Assembly: GCF_004168585.1 (NCBI RefSeq)
Contig: NZ_PGVH01000043.1
Coordinates: 615,248 to 679,247, forward strand
DNA length: 64,000 nucleotides
Direction: 5' to 3'
From: Shewanella sp. OPT22
GTDB taxonomy: Bacteria; Pseudomonadota; Gammaproteobacteria; Enterobacterales; Shewanellaceae
The notes beneath the pieces were generated by a model. It was not told where the DNA came from. It saw only the letters and a list, made by a program, of their open reading frames with translations, and made no database searches. How positions within the stretch are numbered: position 1 is the stretch's first letter; every line of letters begins with the position of its first letter. Position numbers and translations under genes: made by a program. This document shows, piece by piece, positions 27,474 through 37,064 of this stretch.

Positions 27474-27869
27474 AATATGCTCGAAAGCAAATGGATAGTT
27501 CTAAAAGTATAGGATATGACTTGTGAATCTAACGTGAACGCTAAATGGCGTCTTGTTAATGAGTAGAATATCAGCACTAATAATCTAGTAACCTACTGTT
27601 ATAATTTAAAAAAATAAAAGTTAAAAAAAGTAGTAATTCAAAACGTTAATCAATCAACCACAAGAAGTTAATAAAGGGGTGTCATAGACTGGTTAAACTT
27701 TCACCTTTTCTGCCAATATATGTCAATAAAGAGACAAAAAAGTTATTTAGTAAAGTGCAAACTCCGAATTTTTAATTGCTATAACCTAAAGCAAGAACAA
27801 TCACGAAAGATCAACAGCCCCTAATAAAGAATGCGTACCTTGACGTTACTTAAGGCACGCAAATCCATA
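27474..27869. other. Intergenic region, 396 bases, no gene seen
   Basis: Very AT-rich with stops in all frames. It should hold the promoter of the EptA-like gene. An imperfect stem (TGCGTACCTT at 27832 with AAGGCACGCA ending at 27861, one mismatch) lies just after the stop of the DASS carrier gene and may end that transcript. I see nothing else in it. Confidence 0.5.
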
Positions 27870-29246
27870 TTACTGCAAAATAAGATAACACACGATTGAG
27901 ATTACAATTGCCATCATCAAGCTCAGGGACGCGCCTTCTTTCACCATCTGCTGTATTTCAATTTTTCCTGTACCATAAACAATGGCGTTGGGTGCTGTTG
28001 CAACCGGCAGCATATAAGCACAACTTGCCACCATCGCTGCAGGGATCATCAGCACCTCTGGTTTAACACCTACACCAACAGCTGCGACAGCAAGAATTGG
28101 CATTAAGAGTGTTGCCGTTGCAGTATTACTGGTAATTTCAGTTAAATAAACCACAACCAAACAAATGAGCATCATTAAAGCAAGTAATGGAATATTGTCT
28201 TTTGCAGATAACCAATCACCCAACATTTCACTTAATCCAGATGCTGACATACCTTTCGCTAAAGCAATACCTCCGGCAAATAATAACAACATACCCCAAG
28301 GAATTTCTTTGGCTGTATCCCAATCAAGAATTCGGCCTCCATTACCATTTGGCACGACGAACATCATGACTACAGCTGCAAGTGCCACGGTGCTATCGCC
28401 AGCTAAGTCAACTTGGAATAATTCAGCCCAACCACCAAATGGTGCATGACGCGTTACCCAAGCCAAAATTGTCACAGCAAAAATGAGGATGGTTCTTTTT
28501 TCTTCACTGCGCCACTTTCCCTGCTCGGGAAGTTCAACTTTAGCATTAAGGGTCACATTTCGAGTTAACCAGAGCGCCATTAGCGGAATTGCGATTACAA
28601 CGATTGGTACCCCCACTTTCATCCACTCTATGAATTCAAACGTTTTGCCTGTGTATTGTTCATAAATGCCCATAAAGATTACATTTGGTGGAGTACCAAT
28701 TGGCGTAGCAATACCACCTGTGCTTGCGGCATAGGCAATTCCTAAAATGAGTGCAACTGAAAGTTTAGGGTTATCGATGCGACTTAAAATAGCTAAAGCA
28801 ATGGGTAGCATTATCAACGTCGCCGCTGTATTTGAAATCCACATACTGAGAAATGCCGTTGCGAGCATAAAACCGAACACGAGCCTCTTAGCGCTGGATA
28901 CTCCAACAAAATTCACCATATACACAGCTAGCCGTTGATGAGCACCACTTTTCTCTAACGCCTTCGAAAGCATGAATGCAGCCATTAACAGCAAAATAAC
29001 ATGACTACCGAATGATGAAGCTACTGCTTTATGATCTACAATGCCAAAAAGGGGTAATAATGCAAAAGGTACGAGTGAAGTTGCAGGGATCGGTAGAGCT
29101 TCTGTCACCCACCAAATGACCGTTAGCAGTGTAATGCCAGCGGTGGCGGCAGGTGCCAAATCCATACCGCCTAAGGTAAGAAACCAATAAAAAGCCCATG
29201 CTAATGCTGGGCCGATGACAAGAAAATGGGAACGGGTCAGTTTCAT
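27870..29246 (-). CDS. DASS/SLC13 family sodium:dicarboxylate symporter
   Basis: Membrane carrier for dicarboxylates or other divalent anions. 458 residues with about 11-12 membrane segments. Both sodium/substrate SNT motifs of the family are present: MWISNTAATLIMLP at about residues 135-150 and EITSNTATATLLMP at about 368-382, plus GIATPIGTPPNVIF. Substrate is probably succinate, fumarate or malate by family. Single gene between the EptA-like gene and a TIGR00266 gene. Confidence 0.9.
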   Translation of the reverse strand: MKLTRSHFLVIGPALAWAFYWFLTLGGMDLAPAATAGITLLTVIWWVTEALPIPATSLVPFALLPLFGIVDHKAVASSFGSHVILLLMAAFMLSKALEKSGAHQRLAVYMVNFVGVSSAKRLVFGFMLATAFLSMWISNTAATLIMLPIALAILSRIDNPKLSVALILGIAYAASTGGIATPIGTPPNVIFMGIYEQYTGKTFEFIEWMKVGVPIVVIAIPLMALWLTRNVTLNAKVELPEQGKWRSEEKRTILIFAVTILAWVTRHAPFGGWAELFQVDLAGDSTVALAAVVMMFVVPNGNGGRILDWDTAKEIPWGMLLLFAGGIALAKGMSASGLSEMLGDWLSAKDNIPLLALMMLICLVVVYLTEITSNTATATLLMPILAVAAVGVGVKPEVLMIPAAMVASCAYMLPVATAPNAIVYGTGKIEIQQMVKEGASLSLMMAIVISIVCYLILQ

Positions 29247-29293
29247 AATTGTTATTATTTATCGTTAATTATGAAACAAGAATATCTAAGCCG

Positions 29294-30085
29294 TTAACGA
29301 CCGTCAATCATACGTCCGATACTTCCAAGTACTGAGCCTTCACCTTTATCACTTCCTCCTGATGAAGGTGCACTTGCAATAATTCTATCTGCCATACGAG
29401 AGAACGGTAAACTCTGTAACCAAACACTGCCGTGCCCCGATAAGGTCGCTAAAAATAATCCTTCACCACCGAAGAGCATTGATTTCATTGAGCCTGATTT
29501 CTGAATGTCGTAATCAATACCTGAAGTAAAAGCAGCAATACAACCCGTATCTACTCTTAGCGTTTCACCATTTAACTCTTTACGAATTAAGGTTCCACCA
29601 GCATGAATAAATGCCATACCATCACCTTGGAGATTTTGTAGTATGAAACCTTCACCGCCAAAGAAACCTGCCCCTAAACGTCGATTGAAACTCGTACTCA
29701 CTTGCGTACCCATAGCCGCAGCCAAAAAACTGTCCTTCTGACAGATAAGTTCACCGCCGATATCAGCCAAGTCAATTGCGAGAATAGTTCCTGGATAAGG
29801 TGCAGCAAAAGCGACTCTACGCTTCTCATAGCCTTGGTTCGTAAAGTGAGTCATAAAAACGCTTTCACCAGAAAGCACACGTTTACCGGCACTGAATACT
29901 TTTCCAAAAAATCCACTGTCCGGGTTAGAACCATCACCCATCTTAGCTTCAAAATTAATATCTTGTTCCATATAAGTCATGGCACCCGCTTCAGCAACAA
30001 CAGTCTCCTGTGGGTCAAGCTCAACCTCAACCAACTGCATATCATGACCTTTAATTTCGTAATCTACTTCGTGACAACGGCGCAT
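29294..30085 (-). CDS. TIGR00266 / AIM24 family protein
   Basis: 263 residues with the family pattern [51 protein letters not shown] and a Gly/Ser-rich tail. The fold is a beta-rich, trimer-forming TRAP-like domain. Function in bacteria is unknown; the yeast relative Aim24 is mitochondrial. Single gene between the carrier and the LysR regulator, all on the - strand. Confidence 0.9.
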   Translation of the reverse strand: MRRCHEVDYEIKGHDMQLVEVELDPQETVVAEAGAMTYMEQDINFEAKMGDGSNPDSGFFGKVFSAGKRVLSGESVFMTHFTNQGYEKRRVAFAAPYPGTILAIDLADIGGELICQKDSFLAAAMGTQVSTSFNRRLGAGFFGGEGFILQNLQGDGMAFIHAGGTLIRKELNGETLRVDTGCIAAFTSGIDYDIQKSGSMKSMLFGGEGLFLATLSGHGSVWLQSLPFSRMADRIIASAPSSGGSDKGEGSVLGSIGRMIDGR

Positions 30086-30169
30086 TTTATCCCCTTCTAA
30101 AAATCCGTTTAAATATGAGTGGATTTACCCTACATTAAAAGCTGATTTTTTCAACAATAAACTTGTGTC

Positions 30170-31060
30170 TTAATTTTTCCGTTGAAACTCCTCAAGAATA
30201 AGTTGAGTAAATAATTGTCCCGCTCGTCCTAGCGGCCTACTTTGTGTGGATACCAGTTGAGGTGTAAAGGTATAGCGACTACCACCAACAAAATCGACTT
30301 CGACTAACTCGCCACAGTCTAATTTATCTTTAGCCAAAAAGTCTGGTAACCACCCAAAACCCAAATCATTGAGTAACGCTCCTCGTTTCATGATGAAGCC
30401 GGACAGATAAAATACCTTGTCACCTTTGAATTGCATTTCGTCTCTATGGTTACTTGACGGAGCTGAGTCTTCAATCGTGAGTTCAACGTATTGTTGGAGC
30501 TCCAGTAACGAAACGTGTTTTTTACTTGCCAATTCATGGTATTGAGATGTCACCAAAATATTGGTGATTTCAGGTAGGGGTATCGGATTTAGTTCAGGAC
30601 CAGTACGATAGTCTTTTACGAGCATCAAATCTGCTTTATCCGTTTCAAACCGGTGCTGTACACCACCAAGAAACTCGACATTCAATTGGATTTTGGTGGG
30701 GATATCATGATCAGCGAGTTTTTTTAATGCTCTCATAATAGGCGGCATCGGCAATGCACCATCAATGACCAACTCTAAGCGTGGTTCCCATTCTTGACTA
30801 AATCGATTCGCTAAACGCTCAATGTTCGATAATTGTTCGATTAAACGTTGCCCTTCATTTAAAATCACCTCACCTTGAGGGGTCAACTTTGCACGATATT
30901 GTTCACGGCTAAACAACTCTACGCCAAGATGCTGTTCTAATTTTTTTATTTGATAGCTCACAGCAGACTGTGCTTTGTGCAGCCTATCAGCCGCTTTTGC
31001 AAAGCTGCCTTCTTCAACTAAAACCTGCATAACTTTGAAAGCTTCAATATCTATTTTCAT
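30170..31060 (-). CDS. LysR-family regulator, probable regulator of tyrosine catabolism
   Basis: 296 residues. Winged helix-turn-helix at residues 1-60 (SFAKAADRLHKAQSAVSYQIKK split as SFAKAADRLHKAQSAVSY and QIKKLEQHLG), then a LysR substrate domain. It is divergent from hmgA-hppD, with 120 bases between the start codons, which strongly suggests it controls those genes, perhaps sensing homogentisate or a pathway intermediate. Activator or repressor role is not visible. Shewanella is known to have LysR-type regulators for homogentisate genes; identity with one of them is not proven here. Confidence 0.85.
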   Translation of the reverse strand: MKIDIEAFKVMQVLVEEGSFAKAADRLHKAQSAVSYQIKKLEQHLGVELFSREQYRAKLTPQGEVILNEGQRLIEQLSNIERLANRFSQEWEPRLELVIDGALPMPPIMRALKKLADHDIPTKIQLNVEFLGGVQHRFETDKADLMLVKDYRTGPELNPIPLPEITNILVTSQYHELASKKHVSLLELQQYVELTIEDSAPSSNHRDEMQFKGDKVFYLSGFIMKRGALLNDLGFGWLPDFLAKDKLDCGELVEVDFVGGSRYTFTPQLVSTQSRPLGRAGQLFTQLILEEFQRKN

Positions 31061-31074
31061 CGTCCAAACCTCAA

Positions 31075-31093
31075 CAATCGATTTTTTTGATTG
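31075..31093. promoter_or_regulatory. Candidate LysR operator between lysR and hmgA
   Basis: Inverted repeat CAATC-(9 bases)-GATTG, extended outward by partly matching CTCAA and AGTTAAG. Position between two divergent genes fits a LysR-type site. Short arms, so weak evidence. Confidence 0.35.
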
Positions 31094-31180
31094 AGTTAAG
31101 CTAAATATTATTCTTTTTTTTGTTTGAATTTACAATTAAATTGCAAGATAGATCACATTTTTAAAGTGAGGGCTTCACTG

Positions 31181-32341
31181 ATGCCATTTTATGTAAAGCA
31201 AGGCCAAATACCGCATAAGCGACATATCACCTTCGAAAAAGAAAATGGTGAGCTCTATCGTGAAGAGTTGTTTTCAACTCATGGCTTTTCAAATATCTAT
31301 TCCAATAAATATCACCACAACATGCCGACAAAGGCATTAGCGGTTGCGCCTTACCATGTTGACCATGGTTTAGGTTGGGAAGACTCACTCATCCAAAACT
31401 ACAAGCTGGACTCTAAAGACGTCGATAAATCTGGTAATTTTTTTAGTGCCAGAAATAAGATTTTCTTTAACTCGGATGTTGCGATGTATACTGCAAAAGT
31501 AACAGAGGACACTGAGGAGTTTTACCGTAACTCATATGCTGATGAAGTTGTATTTGTCCATGAAGGTTCAGGTACACTTTTTAGTGAATATGGCACACTT
31601 GAAGTGAAAAAGTGGGATTACCTTGTTATTCCACGTGGTACAACTTACCAATTGAAATTCGACACCTACGACAACGTACGCTTATTTGTTGTTGAATCTA
31701 ATTCAATGGTCGAAATTCCCAAGCATTTCCGAAATGAATACGGCCAATTATTGGAATCCGCACCTTATTGTGAGCGTGATATACGCACTCCTGAGTTACA
31801 AGACGCCGTTGTTGAAAAAGGCGATTTTTCTCTCGTCTGTAAATTTGGTGAGAAGTATCAAGTAACCACACTCGAGTGGCATCCATTTGATTTAGTTGGC
31901 TGGGATGGCTTTGTTTACCCTTGGGCATTCAATATCACTGAATACGCACCTAAAGTGGGTAAGATACATTTACCACCATCAGACCACATTGTATTTACAG
32001 CACACAACTTCGTGATGTGTAATTTTGTACCGCGACTCTACGACTTCCACGAGAAGTCTATTCCAGCGCCTTATTATCATAATAATATCGACAGCGATGA
32101 AGTGCTTTACTACGTAGACGGCGATTTTATGAGTCGTACTGGCATTGGTCCTGGGTATTTAACATTACACCAAAAAGGCGTACCGCACGGACCTCAACCG
32201 GGGAAGACTGAAGCTTCTATCGGAAAAAAGGAAACTTACGAATATGCCGTAATGGTCGATACTTTTGCACCATTACATTTAACTGAGCATGTACAACAGT
32301 GCATGAGCAAAGATTATAACCGTTCTTGGATAGAAGATTAA
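31181..32341 (+). CDS. hmgA: Homogentisate 1,2-dioxygenase HmgA
   Basis: Opens the ring of homogentisate to maleylacetoacetate in tyrosine/phenylalanine breakdown. 386 residues from MPFYVKQGQIPHKRHITF; a GTGAGGG ribosome binding site precedes this ATG, while the longer frame to 31124 uses a TTG without one. Iron ligands are expected in YYHNNIDSDEVLYYVDG (His and Glu) and in LHQKGVPHGPQPG (His). The length is that of the short bacterial type. First gene of an operon with hppD. Confidence 0.93.
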   Translation: MPFYVKQGQIPHKRHITFEKENGELYREELFSTHGFSNIYSNKYHHNMPTKALAVAPYHVDHGLGWEDSLIQNYKLDSKDVDKSGNFFSARNKIFFNSDVAMYTAKVTEDTEEFYRNSYADEVVFVHEGSGTLFSEYGTLEVKKWDYLVIPRGTTYQLKFDTYDNVRLFVVESNSMVEIPKHFRNEYGQLLESAPYCERDIRTPELQDAVVEKGDFSLVCKFGEKYQVTTLEWHPFDLVGWDGFVYPWAFNITEYAPKVGKIHLPPSDHIVFTAHNFVMCNFVPRLYDFHEKSIPAPYYHNNIDSDEVLYYVDGDFMSRTGIGPGYLTLHQKGVPHGPQPGKTEASIGKKETYEYAVMVDTFAPLHLTEHVQQCMSKDYNRSWIED

Positions 32342-32394
32342 AATCAGAAACCGATCCAAAACGTACCCTATTAAAATAAATTGAGGAAAACATT

Positions 32395-33435
32395 ATGGCT
32401 AGCGAACAAAATCCACTAGGACTAATGGGCATTGAGTTTACGGAATATGCCACTCCTGACACAGATTTTATGCACAAGGTATTTAAAGACTTTGGTTTCT
32501 CTATGCTAAAAAAGCATAAAGAAAAAGACATCCTTTATTATCAACAAAACAATATCCACTTTCTTCTTAATAATGAAAAGAAAGGTTTCTCTGCTGAATT
32601 TGCTAAAAAGCACGGCCCGGCTATTACCTCTATGGGTTGGCGTGTTGAAGATGCAGAGTTTGCATACAAAGCCGCAGTTGAGCGTGGCGCAAAGGCAGCT
32701 GATGATTCAGTAAAAGATCTTGATTACCCAGCCATTTACGGTATTGGTAATAGCTTAATTTACTTTATTGATGTTTTCGGTGAAGAAAATAATATTTATA
32801 AAAATGACTTTGTTGATTTAGAACACCCTGAGCTTATTCAAGAAAAAGGCTTTATGGAAGTCGACCACCTAACCAACAATGTTTATAAAGGTACTATGCA
32901 GCATTGGGCTGACTTTTATAAGAACATATTCGGATTCACTGAAGTACGTTATTTCGACATCAACGGTGCTCAAACAGGTTTGACTTCATTTGCACTCCGC
33001 TCTCCAGATGGAAGCTTCTGCATCCCAATTAATGAAGGTAAAGACGACGATAAGAACCAAATTGATGAATATCTGAAAGAATATGATGGCCCTGGTGTGC
33101 AGCATTTAGCTTTTACTAGCCGCGATATTGTCGCTTCACTTGATGCGATGGAAGGTTCATCGATAAAAACGCTCGATATCATTCCTGAGTATTACGACAC
33201 CATTTTTGATAAGTTGCCTCAAATCACAGAAGATCGTGATCGCATTAAACATCATCAAATTCTTTGTGATGGTGACGAAAACGGATACCTTCTACAGATT
33301 TTCACTAAAAATCTATTTGGCCCAATCTTTATCGAAATCATTCAACGCAAAAATAACTTAGGGTTTGGCGAAGGTAACTTCACTGCATTATTCGAATCGA
33401 TTGAGCGCGACCAAATGCGTCGTGGCGTGCTTTAA
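32395..33435 (+). CDS. hppD: 4-hydroxyphenylpyruvate dioxygenase HppD
   Basis: Converts 4-hydroxyphenylpyruvate to homogentisate, the substrate of the upstream hmgA product. 346 residues, two vicinal-oxygen-chelate domains. Iron ligands are His158 (EVDHLTNN), His237 (VQHLAF) and Glu314 (FIEIIQR). The start has a GAGG ribosome binding site; 53 bases separate it from hmgA. The later genes fahA and maiA are not in the window. Confidence 0.95.
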   Translation: MASEQNPLGLMGIEFTEYATPDTDFMHKVFKDFGFSMLKKHKEKDILYYQQNNIHFLLNNEKKGFSAEFAKKHGPAITSMGWRVEDAEFAYKAAVERGAKAADDSVKDLDYPAIYGIGNSLIYFIDVFGEENNIYKNDFVDLEHPELIQEKGFMEVDHLTNNVYKGTMQHWADFYKNIFGFTEVRYFDINGAQTGLTSFALRSPDGSFCIPINEGKDDDKNQIDEYLKEYDGPGVQHLAFTSRDIVASLDAMEGSSIKTLDIIPEYYDTIFDKLPQITEDRDRIKHHQILCDGDENGYLLQIFTKNLFGPIFIEIIQRKNNLGFGEGNFTALFESIERDQMRRGVL

Positions 33436-33446
33436 TGTCTTTTGTT

Positions 33447-33475
33447 TAGCAGAGCCTTGTGCTCTGCTAGCTTTT
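33447..33475 (+). terminator. Terminator of hmgA-hppD
   Basis: 9-bp perfect stem TAGCAGAGC / GCTCTGCTA with a five-base loop, followed by GCTTTT, 11 bases after the hppD stop. The right arm overlaps the stop codon of the convergent - strand gene. Confidence 0.8.
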
Positions 33476-35302
33476 CATCATATCAATCAAGTCTGATGTT
33501 AGTGGCCTTTTAATTGGATCCCTAAGAAATAATAACACTCCCTTTTGACAACCTATTTTTATATTTTTTTTAACCCATTCAATAAAATACTTTTTGTTAG
33601 AACCTATCATTAATGAATTTCCAAACTCTTGTTGATTAAGATCGGCGTTAATAGATCTTGCTATTGCTGGCGACATAGATTCACACATCATCACCAATAC
33701 CGCATATCTTTGCAGCACCAGAGCACGTTTTAACTGTTCTTCTTTATCTTGTGTATCTAGTACCCATTCTTTCAAACGTTTTGGGGCTAAGTGTTCATCT
33801 TCCATGCTATATTCATAATCTCCACATTCATTTCCAACTATGTATTTCCAACCTGTAAACCTGATTGGCTTACCATCTTTAGCGCACAGAAGATTATGAT
33901 TAGAAATATTCTTGAAGTGATAACCTCTTTGGTGCACATCTCTGACCAATTTTAAAAAAGGAGCAACCTGAGATCTTTCTAATTTATGATCTGAACGACA
34001 ATAGAATTTTTTAACGTCCCGGCCACCATATTCAGATATGACTTTATCCTTATCCACGATCCACGATCTACAAATGCAATCTTTATGTTCTTTAACAACT
34101 TCCAACCTCTTCTCCATTTCTTTTTTATCTTCAGTACTGTATTCCCCTCTCGATTTCCTTAATGAAACGAATTCATTATTTATTCTGACAATTTTCTCTT
34201 CTTTACCCGTCATAACATATTTTGGTTCTTCGGCAGGTTCGTAAACCATAAACTGAGTAACACTCTCAGGAGGAGAATCTTCTCTGTCTTCCGTGTCAGG
34301 CTCAGTTGCAGGGTTAAGCTCATAATATGTCTTTCCGCCAAGAGCGATAGCTCTGCACCCAACACTGGTTTGCTGAGCTGAAACCTTCTTAAGATCTTTA
34401 TCGAAAGTTTCACAAGTTGAAGGGTGATACCAATATTCGTTTTCTTTGTGCTCACTTTTATATAAATGAACAGCTGCTCTTCTATTCAGTGTATCTGCAT
34501 TTCTAGCTGCTTTCTCCTCTCTGTTATCATGAGGATAGCCCGATGAGAATTCAGGAATAACTTCATCACTCACTACTCTTAAAGGATTGTTTTCTATATT
34601 TGTTCTTTCATACCGCCATGTAATGGCCATTGAGCCACTTCGCTCTCTTCTTGCCGAAGGTTTCTCAACTATAATTTCATCTTCTTCCCCCTCTTCTGGC
34701 GCTAGAGGCTCAATATCTAACTCTCCTTCCAGTCCTTTTAAGAACGATTGTTCCTCATCTGAGAGCATTGTACATTGACTGAATCCCTCTGTTGCCTCTC
34801 TTGTATCCCCTACTTCGCTATGATATTGAGACTGTTCAACCTCCTCATCTTCAAAACTTTGACTTAGCAATACTTCTCTTTCTGTGCCTTCATGTTCTGT
34901 TCGACCAGCACTACCATAATCATCGTTTCTATTCTGTATTAAAAAAGTTTCTTCATTTTCTTTCCGAGGTGATGGCGTAATTGAATAATTGGCAATAGAA
35001 TAATTACTCTCATTTAATACATCACGAATTCTTGTACTTGTAGTACTCACACGTATCGCATGTAACACATTAAAAAAACAATGAAAAAAACCTGATCTTG
35101 AATCAGTTTTTTCACGAACATTTGTAACCTTAAGCTCCTCTTTTCCAATACTCTTTTCAAGCTTGACATCGAACTCTCGACCGCTGATTTTAAACGTATA
35201 CTGTTCATCACTAATCTTTTGAACTTCTACTTTATTTTGATTCATACCCTCTCGAATGGCACCTTTAAAAATTGGCATGGTCATGGGTAATATCTCAAGC
35301 AT
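33467..35302 (-). CDS. Hanks-type kinase-fold protein, predicted pseudokinase, effector-like
   Basis: 611 residues, no Sec signal. Residues 1-100 are a small unknown domain; 100-360 are acidic, low-complexity and probably disordered. From about 370 the order follows a eukaryotic-like kinase: beta-3 region FVSLRK (377-383), helix C, hinge-like VISEYGGRDVKKFY (421-434), catalytic-loop region VHQRGYHFKNISNHNLL (456-472), RFTGWK (481-486) where DFG should be, helix-F-like RYAVLVMMCESM, and a subdomain XI ending DPIKRPLTSDLIDMM. The HRD Asp is replaced by Asn465 and the DFG Asp by Gly484, while Asn470 is kept; no Gly-rich loop is visible. So it probably lacks normal kinase activity. Start codons at 35302, 35284 and 35278 are all possible. 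Function unknown; a secreted effector is one guess. Confidence 0.6.
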   Translation of the reverse strand: MLEILPMTMPIFKGAIREGMNQNKVEVQKISDEQYTFKISGREFDVKLEKSIGKEELKVTNVREKTDSRSGFFHCFFNVLHAIRVSTTSTRIRDVLNESNYSIANYSITPSPRKENEETFLIQNRNDDYGSAGRTEHEGTEREVLLSQSFEDEEVEQSQYHSEVGDTREATEGFSQCTMLSDEEQSFLKGLEGELDIEPLAPEEGEEDEIIVEKPSARRERSGSMAITWRYERTNIENNPLRVVSDEVIPEFSSGYPHDNREEKAARNADTLNRRAAVHLYKSEHKENEYWYHPSTCETFDKDLKKVSAQQTSVGCRAIALGGKTYYELNPATEPDTEDREDSPPESVTQFMVYEPAEEPKYVMTGKEEKIVRINNEFVSLRKSRGEYSTEDKKEMEKRLEVVKEHKDCICRSWIVDKDKVISEYGGRDVKKFYCRSDHKLERSQVAPFLKLVRDVHQRGYHFKNISNHNLLCAKDGKPIRFTGWKYIVGNECGDYEYSMEDEHLAPKRLKEWVLDTQDKEEQLKRALVLQRYAVLVMMCESMSPAIARSINADLNQQEFGNSLMIGSNKKYFIEWVKKNIKIGCQKGVLLFLRDPIKRPLTSDLIDMMKS

Positions 35303-35387
35303 CTTTTAATTTCTTTAAAGCTACCGTTAATACTAAAGAGAAATTGAGTGTCTCCTCAAAGATTCATTAAGTTTAATTTTGAGGAAA

Positions 35388-35417
35388 TAAAAAAGCCGAG
35401 CAAATTCAGCTCGGCTT
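35388..35417 (-). terminator. Terminator of ribA
   Basis: 9-bp perfect stem AAGCCGAGC / GCTCGGCTT with a seven-base loop; on the - strand it is followed by TTTTATTT. It lies 20 bases after the ribA stop. Confidence 0.88.
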
Positions 35418-35437
35418 CAATTATGTGAAAATGGCTT

Positions 35438-36049
35438 TTAATCATTGTCATGAAAATGATGTTCGGACATTAAATGCCCTAAAACAGTAGACTTAGTTTT
35501 AAGGTAATGTTCATTATATCGATTTTTACCCACTTGCAGTGGCACTCGTTCAGCTACTTCTACACCAAAGCCTTGCAATGCGTTCACCTTGCGCGGGTTG
35601 TTCGTCATCAACTTGACTTGGTTAATACCTATTTTTTCGAGCATGGGTACAATCATGTCATAACGACGCAAATCAGCTGCAAAGCCAAGCTTTTCATTGG
35701 CCTCAACGGTGTTAGCACCTTGATCTTGAAGCTCGTAAGCACGAATTTTATTGATCAAGCCAATACCACGGCCTTCTTGACGAAGGTAAAGAATGAATCC
35801 CTGACCTGCTTCTGCAATATGCTGCATAGCCGTTTGTAATTGAAAACCGCAATCACACCTTAAGCTGAATAAAGCATCACCAGTCAAACATTCTGAGTGA
35901 ACTCGGCCTAAAACCGCTTCGCCCTCAGCCCATTCACCTATGGTTAAAGCAACATGCTCTTTACCTGTTTCCGTATCTTCAAATCCATGCATAGTAAACA
36001 CTCCGTAAGGAGTAGGTAATTTTGAAGATGCAACATATTTTACCGACAT
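35438..36049 (-). CDS. ribA: GTP cyclohydrolase II RibA
   Basis: Converts GTP to 2,5-diamino-6-ribosylamino-pyrimidinone 5'-phosphate, the first step of riboflavin synthesis. 203 residues. Zinc cysteines in [20 protein letters not shown]; the active-site loop [11 protein letters not shown] and the C-terminal [16 protein letters not shown] are typical. Stand-alone RibA, not fused to RibB. No FMN riboswitch is recognisable in the 76 bases upstream. Confidence 0.96.
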   Translation of the reverse strand: MSVKYVASSKLPTPYGVFTMHGFEDTETGKEHVALTIGEWAEGEAVLGRVHSECLTGDALFSLRCDCGFQLQTAMQHIAEAGQGFILYLRQEGRGIGLINKIRAYELQDQGANTVEANEKLGFAADLRRYDMIVPMLEKIGINQVKLMTNNPRKVNALQGFGVEVAERVPLQVGKNRYNEHYLKTKSTVLGHLMSEHHFHDND

Positions 36050-36125
36050 GAAAAAACCTTAAAAAAACTCAAATTGAAAGGTTGAAAACCATTTCTTTAT
36101 TTTAATTATATCGTTTATTTTGCCA

Positions 36126-36482
36126 TTAAAACTTATTAGGCGCATAACCCGTCATTTGTGTTAGACCCATTTCACGACCTAACGCTGTCATTGGATGAAC
36201 AACAACCAACCCTTTTACCGACTTTTTTAACTTCCCTAAGTCAGCTTGTTCTTGCTTAGTTAAGGCACGATTAAAGGCTAGCGAGGTAATCTTTGACCCC
36301 TCTTTACTTAACTGACGAGAATTTTGAGATTTTACTGAATTGATACGTTTAGTAACGGCTGCAATTTCTTTTTTAAATTGCATGGCAACAGCCTCGTCAC
36401 CTCGCCCTTCTGCTGCAGATAATTTACGACGAAACTTATCTAATTTGTTGTTAAGATCTTGCAGCTCTTGTTTTAAATTCAT
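36126..36482 (-). CDS. yibL: YibL family ribosome-associated protein
   Basis: 118 residues: an N-terminal coiled coil (1-60) and the conserved C-terminus, including GLVVVHPMTALGREMGL and TGYAPNKF, nearly identical to E. coli YibL, which has been found with ribosomes. The precise role is unknown. Starts just upstream of ribA with no overlap. Confidence 0.9.
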   Translation of the reverse strand: MNLKQELQDLNNKLDKFRRKLSAAEGRGDEAVAMQFKKEIAAVTKRINSVKSQNSRQLSKEGSKITSLAFNRALTKQEQADLGKLKKSVKGLVVVHPMTALGREMGLTQMTGYAPNKF

Positions 36483-36547
36483 TTTGCGACCTTGGCATCT
36501 GATTTAGATCAAATGCAGAAATGATTTTTTGAAAGTGCGAATATTAT

Positions 36548-36577
36548 AGCAGTAACTCGATGAAACAAGTTACTGCT
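36548..36577 (-). terminator. Probable terminator of nrdDG
   Basis: 10-bp perfect stem AGCAGTAACT / AGTTACTGCT with a 10-base loop, 14 bases after the nrdG stop. The - strand tail (ATAATATTCG) is only weakly T-rich. Confidence 0.55.
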
Positions 36578-36590
36578 TTGTGTGGAAGAT

Positions 36591-37064
36591 TTAAGTGTAT
36601 GAGTTCAACGTATGGATCATTTGATTACTGCTTCCTCTAAAACGCAAACTAGGATCTGCAAGCTCTCTTTCAAATTTCCCGTCAACAACGACATCTAACA
36701 TGCTAATAACTTCTTGTTGCTCAAGCGTTAGCGCATTCAAGGTGTAACCTGTCCACAACCAGATGTCTTTATCTGGGCATTCTTTTTTCACCCTTTCAAC
36801 TAGCCCTTTAATTGCAGGTAAATTAGAGGGTAATAGCGGATCACCACCGCTTAAGCTTAACCCTCTTCGTTTGATACGTTCATCTTTGAGATCATCAATA
36901 ATTTGTTGCTGTATTTCAGCATCAAACACATGACCCGAATCAGGGTTCCATGTCGATTTATTGTAGCAACCTCGGCATTGATGTATGCAGCCAGATACAA
37001 AGAGCGTTGCTCTTGTACCTGGCCCATTTATCACGTCTACAGGATAGTAGGCACTGTAATTCAT
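36591..37064 (-). CDS. nrdG: Anaerobic ribonucleotide reductase activating protein NrdG
   Basis: Radical SAM activase that installs the glycyl radical on NrdD. 157 residues. Iron-sulfur cysteines Cys26, Cys30 and Cys33 (CIHQCRGC), then SLSGGDPL for SAM. It overlaps the nrdD stop by four bases (ATGA), so the pair is translationally coupled. Confidence 0.96.
   Translation of the reverse strand: MNYSAYYPVDVINGPGTRATLFVSGCIHQCRGCYNKSTWNPDSGHVFDAEIQQQIIDDLKDERIKRRGLSLSGGDPLLPSNLPAIKGLVERVKKECPDKDIWLWTGYTLNALTLEQQEVISMLDVVVDGKFERELADPSLRFRGSSNQMIHTLNSYT

Noticed and set aside
30101-30126. Hairpin between the TIGR00266 and LysR genes as a terminator
   Set aside because: Stem AAATCC/GGATTT is only 6 bp with a 14-base loop, too weak to call despite a short T-run on the - strand.
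36050-36125. FMN riboswitch upstream of ribA
   Set aside because: The region is only 76 bases and lacks the conserved FMN elements.
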